Source of the DNA: Actinomycetota bacterium
Lineage (GTDB): Bacteria; Desulfobacterota; Deferrimicrobia; Deferrimicrobiales; Deferrimicrobiaceae
Direction of reading: 5' to 3'
DNA: 5,929 bases
NCBI GenBank assembly: GCA_016844415.1
Contig: JAENIX010000122.1
Coordinates: forward strand, 1-5,929
Numbering within the stretch: the first letter of the stretch is position 1; the number at the start of each line of letters is the position of its first letter. This document shows positions 1 through 5,929 of this stretch, one piece after another. A program made the translations under genes and the position numbers. Under the pieces are notes generated by a model. That model was not told the origin of the DNA, did not search any database, and was given only the letters and a program-made list of their open reading frames with translations.

Positions 1-2550
1 TACGTGGAGATCAAGTCCCGTTACCGGGACTGCATCCTGTTCTTCCGGATGGGCGACTTCTACGAGATGTTCTTCGAGGACGCCATCCGGGCCTCGCGCC
101 TGCTGGATATCGCGCTCACCAGCCGGGACAAGGAGGCGAACATCCCCATGTGCGGGGTGCCGTACCACGCGCGCAACGCCTACCTCTCGAAACTTATCCG
201 CCAGGGTTGCAAGGTCGCGATCTGCGAGCAGATGGAGGAGCCGGGGGGAAAGGGGCTGTTCCGCAGGGAGGTCACCGAGGTGGTCACCCCCGGCCTCGTA
301 TTCCACGACGAATGCCTCGACGCCCGCGGAAACAACTTCCTGGCCGCCGTTCGTTTCGTCCCCCCTTTCGCATACGCCGCTCTGGATGCCACCACCGGGG
401 AGTTCTATTTCGAGGCGTGCGACGCGGAAGAAGCCTTGACGGACGCGCTGTTCCGCCTGGCGCCCGCGGAGTTCATCTCTGTAGACGGGGATGGAGACCC
501 GCCGGGGCGCTTCCGGAGGGTCCTTGAGGGGAAACTGCACTCCCGGCTTTCCTCCGCGACGGTGGATGCGTTCGAAGCCGTGGAGCCGGAGGGGATGCCC
601 GGACCGGGCCATCCCGCCAGGGACGTGGTCCGCGCCGCTCTCTGCTATCTACAACTGCACCAGCCCGCCGCGCTTTCCGAGATCACGCGCGTGCAGGAAC
701 GGGAAGGGCGCCGTTATCTCGCGATGGACGAGGCGGCGGTCCGCACGCTGGAGATCTTCTCAACGACATCGGGAGAGAGGCGGGGAAGCCTGCTGTGGGC
801 AATGGACCGGACAAGGACGCCCATGGGAGCGAGGCTGCTGCGCGCGTGGCTCTCCGCGCCGTTGGTGGACACCGGGAAGATAGGGGAGCGGCACGACGCG
901 GTCTCGGAATTCGCAGAGGCCACAGCGGCGCGGCAGGAGATCGGGAAATCGCTTTCCGGAATGGCCGACCTCGCCCGCCTGGGCTCCCGTCTTGCGCAGG
1001 ACCGTTCGGGGCCCCGCGACATCGCCGCGCTCGCGGATACCCTCGACCTCCTGCCGGAAATCAGGTCGCAAATGGCCACGCTGCAGTCCCCTCTACTTCT
1101 GCGCGCCAGGGAAGGCATCGGAGGTCATGAAGCCGCCGTGGGGAAGATCAGGTCCACGCTGCGCGGCGAGCCGCCGGCGGGCTGGCGGGAGGGTGGGATC
1201 ATCCGGGAGGGGTTCGATCCGAAGGTCGACGAGCTCGTTCACCTGCTGACGCACGGGAGGAACATGCTCGCGGAGATGGAGGAGCGGGAGCGGCGGCGCA
1301 CGGGGATATCGAACCTCAAGATCAGGCACAACCGCGTGTTCGGGTACTACATCGAGATCTCGAAGTCCCACCTCGAGAAGGTACCTCCCGACTACGTCCG
1401 CAGGCAGACGCTGGTCAGCGCGGAGCGGTTCGTCACCCAGGAGCTTAATGACTTCGAGGCGAGGACCCTGCGTGCGGAGGAGGAGCGGAACGCCCGGGAG
1501 GAGGAGCTGTTCCTCGCCCTGCGAGAGGAGCTTAAAGTCTTCCTGCCCGGGATCACCGGGGCGTCGGAAGCGGTCGCGGAGATAGACGTCCTCCTTTCCT
1601 TCGCCGAGCTGGCGGTTTCCTCGGGGTACTGCCGCCCCATAGTAAACGGCGGCCGGGACATCGTCATCGAGAACGGGCGGCACCCCGTGGTCGAGCGCAT
1701 CCTGGGCCGGCACGCCTTCGTGCCCAACGACTGCCGGCTCTCACCCGAAGGGTGCCGGATGGCGATCATAACGGGGCCGAACATGGCGGGGAAGTCGACG
1801 TACATCCGCCAGGTGGCCCTGATCGTCCTGCTGGCGCACGCGGGCTCGTTCGTGCCCGCCGAGAAGGCGGAGATAGGCGCCATCGACCGGATCTTCACCA
1901 GGATAGGCGCTTCCGACGACATCTCGCGCGGGGAGAGCACCTTCATGGTCGAGATGAGGGAGACCTCCCGGATACTCTCGGGGCTCACACCGCGGACGCT
2001 CGTCGTGCTGGACGAGGTGGGACGCGGCACCAGCACCTTCGACGGATTGAGCATCGCATGGGCCGTCGCCGAGCACCTCCACGATTCCCCGCACAGCCCG
2101 AAGGTGCTGTTCGCCACCCATTTCCACGAACTCACCGACATCGTGCAGACCTCGCCCAGGGCGCAGAACTTCCACGTGGCCGTGCGGGAATGGCAGGGGG
2201 ACATCATCTTCCTGCGGAGGATCGACCCGGGGAGCGCCAGCAAGTCCTACGGGATACAGGTGGCGCGGCTGGCGGGCATCCCCGAGGGCGTGGTTGCGCG
2301 CGCCCGAGATATTTTGAAAAACCTGGAATCCGCCGAGTATAATGAATTCGGCATGCCGAGCATCGCCGGAAAGGGCGTTGCGGAAGGCGCTTCCGCCGCG
2401 CAGATAGAGATGTTCGGCGGCCGGCGCTCTCCTGAAGAGGAGGGCGTTCTCGAGGAGATCCGAAGGACGGACGCCGAGCGTCTTTCCCCGATGGACGCGC
2501 TCCTTCGGCTCGCGGAGTGGAAAGAGAGGATTATGAAGGGAAAACGGTGA
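1..2550 (+). CDS. mutS: DNA mismatch repair protein MutS (5' end cut by window)
   Basis: MutS binds mismatches and small loops in DNA as a dimer and uses ATP to recruit MutL. The first codon in the window (TAC) is already inside the gene; the GTG at 4 encodes an internal Val, since family members begin roughly 10-16 residues earlier. In window residue numbers, the mismatch-reading GDFYE motif is at 18-22 (Phe20 and Glu22 being the Phe-x-Glu pair). The core/lever region follows (GSLLWAMDRT near 262), then the clamp region and the NRVFGYYIEI motif near 444. The ATPase has Walker A GPNMAGKST at 592-600 (nt 1774-1800), DDISRGEST at 639-647 (nt 1915-1941), Walker B VVLDE ending at 672 (nt 2002-2016), and FATHFHEL just after nt 2109. 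The C-terminus carries QIEMF (2401-2415), resembling a beta-clamp motif, and an SPMDALLRLAE helix. There are 849 residues here; with the missing start this is a normal full-length MutS with no broken motif. Confidence 0.98.
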   Translation, partial: YVEIKSRYRDCILFFRMGDFYEMFFEDAIRASRLLDIALTSRDKEANIPMCGVPYHARNAYLSKLIRQGCKVAICEQMEEPGGKGLFRREVTEVVTPGLVFHDECLDARGNNFLAAVRFVPPFAYAALDATTGEFYFEACDAEEALTDALFRLAPAEFISVDGDGDPPGRFRRVLEGKLHSRLSSATVDAFEAVEPEGMPGPGHPARDVVRAALCYLQLHQPAALSEITRVQEREGRRYLAMDEAAVRTLEIFSTTSGERRGSLLWAMDRTRTPMGARLLRAWLSAPLVDTGKIGERHDAVSEFAEATAARQEIGKSLSGMADLARLGSRLAQDRSGPRDIAALADTLDLLPEIRSQMATLQSPLLLRAREGIGGHEAAVGKIRSTLRGEPPAGWREGGIIREGFDPKVDELVHLLTHGRNMLAEMEERERRRTGISNLKIRHNRVFGYYIEISKSHLEKVPPDYVRRQTLVSAERFVTQELNDFEARTLRAEEERNAREEELFLALREELKVFLPGITGASEAVAEIDVLLSFAELAVSSGYCRPIVNGGRDIVIENGRHPVVERILGRHAFVPNDCRLSPEGCRMAIITGPNMAGKSTYIRQVALIVLLAHAGSFVPAEKAEIGAIDRIFTRIGASDDISRGESTFMVEMRETSRILSGLTPRTLVVLDEVGRGTSTFDGLSIAWAVAEHLHDSPHSPKVLFATHFHELTDIVQTSPRAQNFHVAVREWQGDIIFLRRIDPGSASKSYGIQVARLAGIPEGVVARARDILKNLESAEYNEFGMPSIAGKGVAEGASAAQIEMFGGRRSPEEEGVLEEIRRTDAERLSPMDALLRLAEWKERIMKGKR
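2314..2343 (+). promoter_or_regulatory. Possible sigma70-type promoter inside mutS 3' end
   Basis: TTGAAA at 2314-2319 matches the -35 consensus at 5 of 6 bases. After an 18-base spacer, TATAAT at 2338-2343 matches the -10 consensus perfectly. Transcription would start near 2350, about 200 bases before the amidase GTG. The stretch encodes MutS residues ILKNLESAEYNEF using ATT, TTG, AAA, TAT, AAT and GAA, codons that this G/C-ending gene otherwise mostly avoids, so the patch stands out from its surroundings. It could give the amidase and glnD expression independent of mutS. This is a sequence match only; coding need for the conserved ILKNLE explains part of it. Confidence 0.45.
2535..2550 (+). 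promoter_or_regulatory. Amidase ribosome binding site and GTGA stop/start overlap
   Basis: GAAGGG at 2535-2540 lies 6 bases before GTG 2547, good Shine-Dalgarno spacing. The GTG shares bases with the mutS stop TGA (2548-2550), giving a GTGA overlap typical of translationally coupled genes. This site decides the amidase start: the upstream in-frame GTG at 2517 has no comparable site and would add an acidic stretch (EREDYE) before the hydrophobic leader, which does not suit a signal peptide. Confidence 0.8.
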
Positions 2551-3809
2551 GTCCTCCCTCGCGCTATTTCCTCGCGGCCTTCCTTGCCGCGTCGCTGCTG
2601 CTGGTCCCCCTTGTGCCGCATTCCTTCCCGGGAAACGTCGCCGTCTCCGGCATACGGTTCTGGACCAACGAGGAATACACGCGCGTCGCAGTCGACCTCG
2701 CGGACGAGGCGAAGTACGAGGCGAACTTCCTGCCGGCCGATGCGGGCAGGGGCCTTCCCCCGCGCATCTTCATCGATATAGAAGGGGCCGACATCAGGGA
2801 GGAAATCCTGAGAACCCCGGTCCAGGTGCGCAACGGCCTGCTGAAGATCGTACGGGCCGGCCGGTTCCGGAAAGGGGTTGTGCGCGTCGTGATCGACCTC
2901 GAGCGGGAAAGCGGCTACAGGGTCTTTTCCATGATGGACCCGTTCCGGATCATAGTGGACATCGACGGAAAAACTTCGCCGCCGCCATCCCCTTCAGGGG
3001 AAACCGCGTCTCCCGGGGAGCCAGTCCCTTCGACGGAGACCGGGAAGGGTACGCCGGAGGTGCCGGCGAAAACGGACACCTCTGAGAACGTGAAAGCGTC
3101 CATCCCCCAGCAGCCGCGCGGAAAAATACGCGTCATGCTGGACCCGGGGCACGGCGGGAAGGACCCTGGGGCGGTCGGCCCCAGCGGCCTGAAGGAGAAG
3201 GACGTCGTGCTGTCGATAGGAAGGATGGTCCGGGAACGGCTGGCCCGGGACGGGGCGTACGACGTGAGGATGACCCGCGACACGGACGTGTTCATCCCAC
3301 TTGAAGAACGCACCGCGATGGCGAACCAGGCGAGGGCCGACATCTTCGTTTCGCTGCACATAAACGCCAGCCTGAACCGAAAGGCGGAGGGGATCTCCAC
3401 TTACGTATTGAGCCGCGCGAGCGACCGCCATTCCCTTGAGCTTGCGGCGCGCGAGAACGGTGTTCCGGTTGCGAAGCTGTCCGCGATCAAGTTCATAATC
3501 GACGACCTTTCCACGTACGGGCGCAAGAAGGAGTCGCTGCGCCTCGCGAAAACGGTCAACGACGCCATCGTGAAAAACGTGAACGGGAGGTTCGGCGCGG
3601 TACAGGACCTCGGCCTCAAGCAGGCGCCGTTCTACGTCCTGGTGGGGGCCCGGATGACCGCCGTGCTCGTCGAGTCGTCGTTCATCACAAACCGGCGCGA
3701 AGAGGCCCGCCTGTACGACGAAAAGTACCTTTCAACAATCGCGGACAGCGTGGTCGAGGCTATCCGCTACTACGGGCAGAAGAGCGCGATTGCCCACGCG
3801 GACCTTTGA
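2547..3809 (+). CDS. amiC: N-acetylmuramoyl-L-alanine amidase, AMIN + Amidase_3 (AmiC-type)
   Basis: This is a zinc amidase that cleaves the bond between N-acetylmuramic acid and L-alanine in peptidoglycan, typically at the septum during daughter-cell separation. With the GTG 2547 start it has 420 residues. Residues 1-30 form a hydrophobic leader (FLAAFLAASLLLVPLVP), probably a Sec signal peptide, so the product should be periplasmic. Residues ~32-138 look like an AMIN domain (peptidoglycan/septum targeting), from VSGIRFW to FRIIVDIDG. A Pro/Ser/Thr-rich linker follows to ~193. Amidase_3 runs from ~195 to the end, with zinc ligands His202 (DPGHGG), Glu217 (LKEKDV) and His271 (SLHIN), and catalytic Glu376 (VLVESSFITN). 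All are present, so it should be active. Residues ~310-345 (FIIDDLS...SLRLAKTV) fit the position of the regulatory helix of AmiA/B/C enzymes, implying control by an EnvC/NlpD-like activator (inference). The family is certain; the exact symbol is less so. Confidence 0.95.
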   Translation: MSPPSRYFLAAFLAASLLLVPLVPHSFPGNVAVSGIRFWTNEEYTRVAVDLADEAKYEANFLPADAGRGLPPRIFIDIEGADIREEILRTPVQVRNGLLKIVRAGRFRKGVVRVVIDLERESGYRVFSMMDPFRIIVDIDGKTSPPPSPSGETASPGEPVPSTETGKGTPEVPAKTDTSENVKASIPQQPRGKIRVMLDPGHGGKDPGAVGPSGLKEKDVVLSIGRMVRERLARDGAYDVRMTRDTDVFIPLEERTAMANQARADIFVSLHINASLNRKAEGISTYVLSRASDRHSLELAARENGVPVAKLSAIKFIIDDLSTYGRKKESLRLAKTVNDAIVKNVNGRFGAVQDLGLKQAPFYVLVGARMTAVLVESSFITNRREEARLYDEKYLSTIADSVVEAIRYYGQKSAIAHADL

Positions 3810-3819
3810 GAGAGACGGA

Positions 3820-4239
3820 ATGTCCATCCCCTTTTTCCACATGGATCCCTCGCGGGGGGAACTCTCGGACCGCGAGTTCCTTGAGTACCTGAAGGCCTTT
3901 CTTTCGGAGACCCTGTCCGCCCTCAGAAAGGAACAGAGGGAATCCCTCTGCGACGGGAACGAAGCGTGCCGCCGGCATTCCGACGCCATGGACTCGATCC
4001 TCCGGGCGCTCCACGACAGGTCCCGCGGGAGGTTTCTGGCCTCGTCGCCGGACCTGAAGTACCGTCTCGCGGTAGTGGCGGTCGGCGGCTACGGCCGCAA
4101 GGAGCTTTGCCCGAAGTCCGATATCGATCTGCTGTTCCTGCATCCATACAAGATGGACCGGTACGTCGAGGAAATGACCGAGCGGATGTGTCCGCGATGG
4201 ACGACTCGATCCGCACCTCGCTGCTGGACTACCGGATGA
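3820..4239 (+). CDS. glnD: GlnD N-terminal fragment (nucleotidyltransferase start), frameshifted tail
   Basis: As it stands this reading frame gives 139 residues. Residues ~1-80 are the variable, charged N-terminal helical region. Residues ~89-107 (nt 4084-4140) are the nucleotidyltransferase signature GGYGRKEL followed by SDIDLL, with Asp101 and Asp103 (nt 4120-4128) as the first two metal-binding carboxylates. GlnD similarity continues to TERM at residue 123. The last 16 residues, starting CPRWTTRS, are unlike any GlnD, being an out-of-frame reading of the next segment before TGA at 4237-4239. The fragment lacks the third carboxylate block and the rest of the fold, so it should have no uridylyltransferase activity if the sequence is right. 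It overlaps the following fragment by about 50 bases. Confidence 0.8.
   Translation: MSIPFFHMDPSRGELSDREFLEYLKAFLSETLSALRKEQRESLCDGNEACRRHSDAMDSILRALHDRSRGRFLASSPDLKYRLAVVAVGGYGRKELCPKSDIDLLFLHPYKMDRYVEEMTERMCPRWTTRSAPRCWTTG
4182..4195 (+). other. Deletion junction in glnD, with a small perfect inverted repeat
   Basis: The frame that is right for GlnD ends at ATG 4186-4188 and resumes in another frame at GTG 4188 or TCC 4191, which fits loss of 3k+1 bases. The family's block after the second DxD-like strand (WD...LEVGHSVRT...EC) is missing exactly here. The junction bases form GCGGA-TGTG-TCCGC, a 5-base perfect stem with a 4-base loop, and the break falls in the loop. Stems this short are common in GC-rich DNA, so the link to the deletion is only suggestive. 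Confidence 0.65.
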
Positions 4240-5929
4240 TCGCGGGGAGCGAGCCGTTCTTCCGCGAGGCGGAAAAGGAGCTCGACAAGTTCCTGTTCTA
4301 CACGGACGCCGACAAGTTCATCGAAAAGAAGATCGCGGAGATGCGGAACCGGCACGCGAAGTACGGCTCCACAGTCTACGTCCTCGAGCCCAACGTCAAG
4401 GAGGGCAGGGGAGGCCTTCGGGACCTGCACACCGCCTTCTGGACCGCCCGCGTCAAGTACAAGTGCGCCAGCCTGGTCGACCTCCGCAACAAGGGGGTCG
4501 TCTCCTCCCAGACCAGCCGCGCCATGCTGCACGTCATGTCCTGGCTGCTTCAGGTCCGCTACGAGCTGCATTCCCTGACGGGAAAGAAGACCGACGTCCT
4601 GACCTTCGAGGTCCAGGAGCAGATGGCCGAGCTTTTCGGTTACCGTACGCACGGCAAGCACTACGGTGTGGAGCGCTTCATGCGTTCCTACTACATGCAC
4701 GCCCTGTCCGCCGCCCGCCTCGCAGATGAGCTCCTTGAGGAGGTAGACCGCTTCCTCCCGGAGGGTGGGCGAAAGCCGCTTTTCCCGTTCCGCCGCAAGA
4801 ACGTGGGAGGGAGAGGAATCCTGTACCAGGGGAAGCTCAGCTTGAAGGACAGCGGCTCCTTCCTTAATGACCCGGTCGGCATCCTGGAATTTTTCCGCAC
4901 CATGCAGAAGACGCACTCGGAGCTCTCGGTCCAGGCGAGGAAACAGATCCAGCGGGCGCTGCCGATGGCCGGGAAGGAGTTCCGGGACGACCCCCGGGCA
5001 GGCCAGCTTTTCCTTGAAATCCTCTCCGACCCGCATCGACTGCGGGGAACTCTCCTGGCGATGAACGAGTGCCGCTTCCTTGGCCGCTATTTTCCTGAAT
5101 TCGCCCTCCTCTACAGCAAGGTGCAGCGCGACATCTACCATTTCTACACGGTGGACATCCACTCGATCCGCGCCGCAAGCGTCTTCACCGAAATGGAAAA
5201 CGCCTCCGTGCGCACGAAGGAGGAAGATGAGTTCCTCGGCATCTACCGCTCGGTGCCGCGCCGAGACCTGCTGAATCTTGCGATCCTGCTCCACGACATC
5301 GGCAAGGGAAAGGGGCACGGACACTCGCAGATCGGTGCGGAGATCGTAGGCGGGATCGGCCCCCGGATGGGGCTTGAGAAAAGCGAGACGGCGGACCTGG
5401 TCTTCCTGGTGGAGAACCACCTGCTCATGGCTCACACCTCCCAGCGGCGGGACCTGCACGACATAGAGCTGATCCTGTGGTTCGCGGAAGCGGTGGGGAG
5501 CCCTCACCGGCTGGATCTTCTCTACCTGCTCACCTACGCGGACCTGCGGGAGGTGGGGCTGGAGGTCTGGACCCAGTGGAAGGCGATGCTTCTTGCGGAA
5601 CTCTACGAGAAGGCGAAGAACGTGCTCGAGACCGGCAAGCTCAAGCGGGTCTACGAGGAACGCCCCCTGCAGAGGCGGGAACAGGTCCGGGAGATGCTGT
5701 CCGCCTTCCCCCGGAATGAAGTCGACAGGTACCTTTCCCGGTTCGACGACCGGTATTTCCTCGGGACGCCGGACGGCCGCTTCGCCGACCACCTCCGGCT
5801 CCTCACGGGGTTCAACGGAACCTCCCCGAAGATCGAGGTGGCGGACCATACGGAATCGGGCGCCTCGGAACTGATCATACTGTGGAACGACCAGAGAGGG
5901 CTGTTCGCCAAGATCGCGGGGACGCTTTC
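4188..5929 (+). CDS. glnD: GlnD C-terminal fragment: linker, HD domain and start of ACT1 (3' end cut by window)
   Basis: This frame is open from 4188 to the window end, about 580 residues. It resumes GlnD similarity at VSAMDDSIRTSLLDYRMIAG, followed by the conserved LEPNVKEGRGGLRDLHT (from nt 4383), which links the transferase and HD regions. The HD domain, which hydrolyses UMP from uridylylated PII, includes YTVDIHSIRAA (from about 5145), LLHDIGKGKGHGHS with the His-Asp pair at 5292-5297, and VENHLLMAHTSQRRD (from about 5409). The final residues (ELIILWNDQRGLFAKIAGTL, from 5868) begin the first ACT domain, which senses glutamine. If translated alone, starts could be GTG 4188 or ATG 4197, neither with a convincing ribosome binding site. 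Such a product would have the uridylyl-removing half only. More likely it is the rest of an interrupted or misassembled glnD. Confidence 0.85.
   Translation, partial: MSAMDDSIRTSLLDYRMIAGSEPFFREAEKELDKFLFYTDADKFIEKKIAEMRNRHAKYGSTVYVLEPNVKEGRGGLRDLHTAFWTARVKYKCASLVDLRNKGVVSSQTSRAMLHVMSWLLQVRYELHSLTGKKTDVLTFEVQEQMAELFGYRTHGKHYGVERFMRSYYMHALSAARLADELLEEVDRFLPEGGRKPLFPFRRKNVGGRGILYQGKLSLKDSGSFLNDPVGILEFFRTMQKTHSELSVQARKQIQRALPMAGKEFRDDPRAGQLFLEILSDPHRLRGTLLAMNECRFLGRYFPEFALLYSKVQRDIYHFYTVDIHSIRAASVFTEMENASVRTKEEDEFLGIYRSVPRRDLLNLAILLHDIGKGKGHGHSQIGAEIVGGIGPRMGLEKSETADLVFLVENHLLMAHTSQRRDLHDIELILWFAEAVGSPHRLDLLYLLTYADLREVGLEVWTQWKAMLLAELYEKAKNVLETGKLKRVYEERPLQRREQVREMLSAFPRNEVDRYLSRFDDRYFLGTPDGRFADHLRLLTGFNGTSPKIEVADHTESGASELIILWNDQRGLFAKIAGTL

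Larger units (their letters stand above)
3820..5929 (+). pseudogene. glnD: glnD, PII uridylyltransferase locus, disrupted by deletion/frameshift and cut by window end
   Basis: GlnD is the nitrogen sensor that attaches UMP to PII (GlnB/GlnK) when glutamine is low and removes it when glutamine is high. The whole locus is recognisable, but its two parts lie in different frames: 3820-4188 in one and 4188-5929 in another. About 20 conserved residues are absent at the join. Both parts keep family motifs and G/C-rich third positions, and the second stays open for about 1.74 kb, so the lesion is recent or an assembly artefact rather than old decay. The start is ATG 3820, 10 bases after the amidase stop, preceded by a weak GAGAGAG at 3808-3814. 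An upstream TTG at 3790 would overlap the amidase and is less likely. The rest of ACT1 and all of ACT2 lie beyond the window. Confidence 0.85.

Noticed and set aside
1093..2243. Minus-strand open frames of 206 and 283 codons opposite mutS
   Set aside because: Both lie opposite conserved MutS motifs, have low-complexity Arg/Ser- or Pro-rich translations and show no ribosome binding site or family motif.
1752..2342. A 196-codon plus-strand frame inside the MutS ATPase region
   Set aside because: It is an out-of-frame reading of the ATPase codons, rich in Arg, Gly and His, with no motif of its own.
2517..2546. Earlier GTG start for the amidase giving 430 residues
   Set aside because: It adds an acidic stretch in front of the signal peptide and has a poorer ribosome binding site than GTG 2547.
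3790..3819. TTG start for glnD inside the amidase end
   Set aside because: A TTG with only a weak purine stretch upstream and 20 bases of overlap is less likely than ATG 3820, which lies just after the amidase stop.
3795..3822. Terminator or sigma54 promoter between the amidase and glnD
   Set aside because: The gap is only 10 bases, with no hairpin plus T-run and no TGGCAC/TTGCA-type element.
4186..4200. Programmed ribosomal frameshift in glnD
   Set aside because: There is no slippery heptamer, and a frameshift alone would not restore the roughly 20 missing conserved residues, so a deletion is needed in any case.
4089..5849. A 586-codon open frame on the minus strand opposite glnD
   Set aside because: Its translation is rich in Leu, Val, Arg, Glu and Gln without recognisable domains, and it mirrors the plus-strand GlnD codons. 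Long antisense frames are expected where third positions are strongly G/C. The plus strand carries clear GlnD motifs over the whole span.

Overview
The window holds three co-oriented plus-strand genes packed almost without gaps: the 3' ~97% of mutS (DNA mismatch repair ATPase), a complete periplasmic N-acetylmuramoyl-L-alanine amidase of the AmiC type, and glnD (PII uridylyltransferase / uridylyl-removing enzyme), which runs off the right edge. The sequence is clearly GC-rich, with strong G/C preference at third codon positions. This composition, the AMIN + Amidase_3 cell-wall amidase and GlnD suggest a Gram-negative bacterium, perhaps Desulfobacterota (deltaproteobacteria-like). The phylum is an inference from style and gene content, not something the sequence proves.

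Layout: 1-2550 mutS (start codon upstream of the window); 2547-3809 amidase, whose GTG start overlaps the mutS stop in a GTGA junction; a 10-base gap; then glnD from ATG 3820 to the window end. There is no intergenic space longer than about 10 bases, no RNA gene, no mobile element, no CRISPR and no terminator. The genes look like one transcription unit. A well-formed sigma70-like promoter (TTGAAA, 18 bases, TATAAT) lies inside the 3' end of mutS, about 200 bases before the amidase start, and could drive amidase-glnD separately.

The main oddity is in glnD. It begins normally with the nucleotidyltransferase motif (GGYGRKEL...SDIDLL), but around 4186-4191 the reading frame shifts. At the same point the conserved WD...LEVGHSVRT block, which carries the expected third catalytic carboxylate, is absent. 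From 4188 on, the rest of GlnD (linker, HD domain, start of the first ACT domain) reads open in a different frame to the window end. The simplest reading is one out-of-frame deletion of roughly 55-70 bases, either a real mutation that removes the uridylyltransferase half or an assembly error.

The three products act in unrelated processes: DNA repair in the cytoplasm, septal peptidoglycan hydrolysis in the periplasm, and nitrogen signalling through PII. I see a conserved-looking housekeeping cluster and no evidence of a new biological system.
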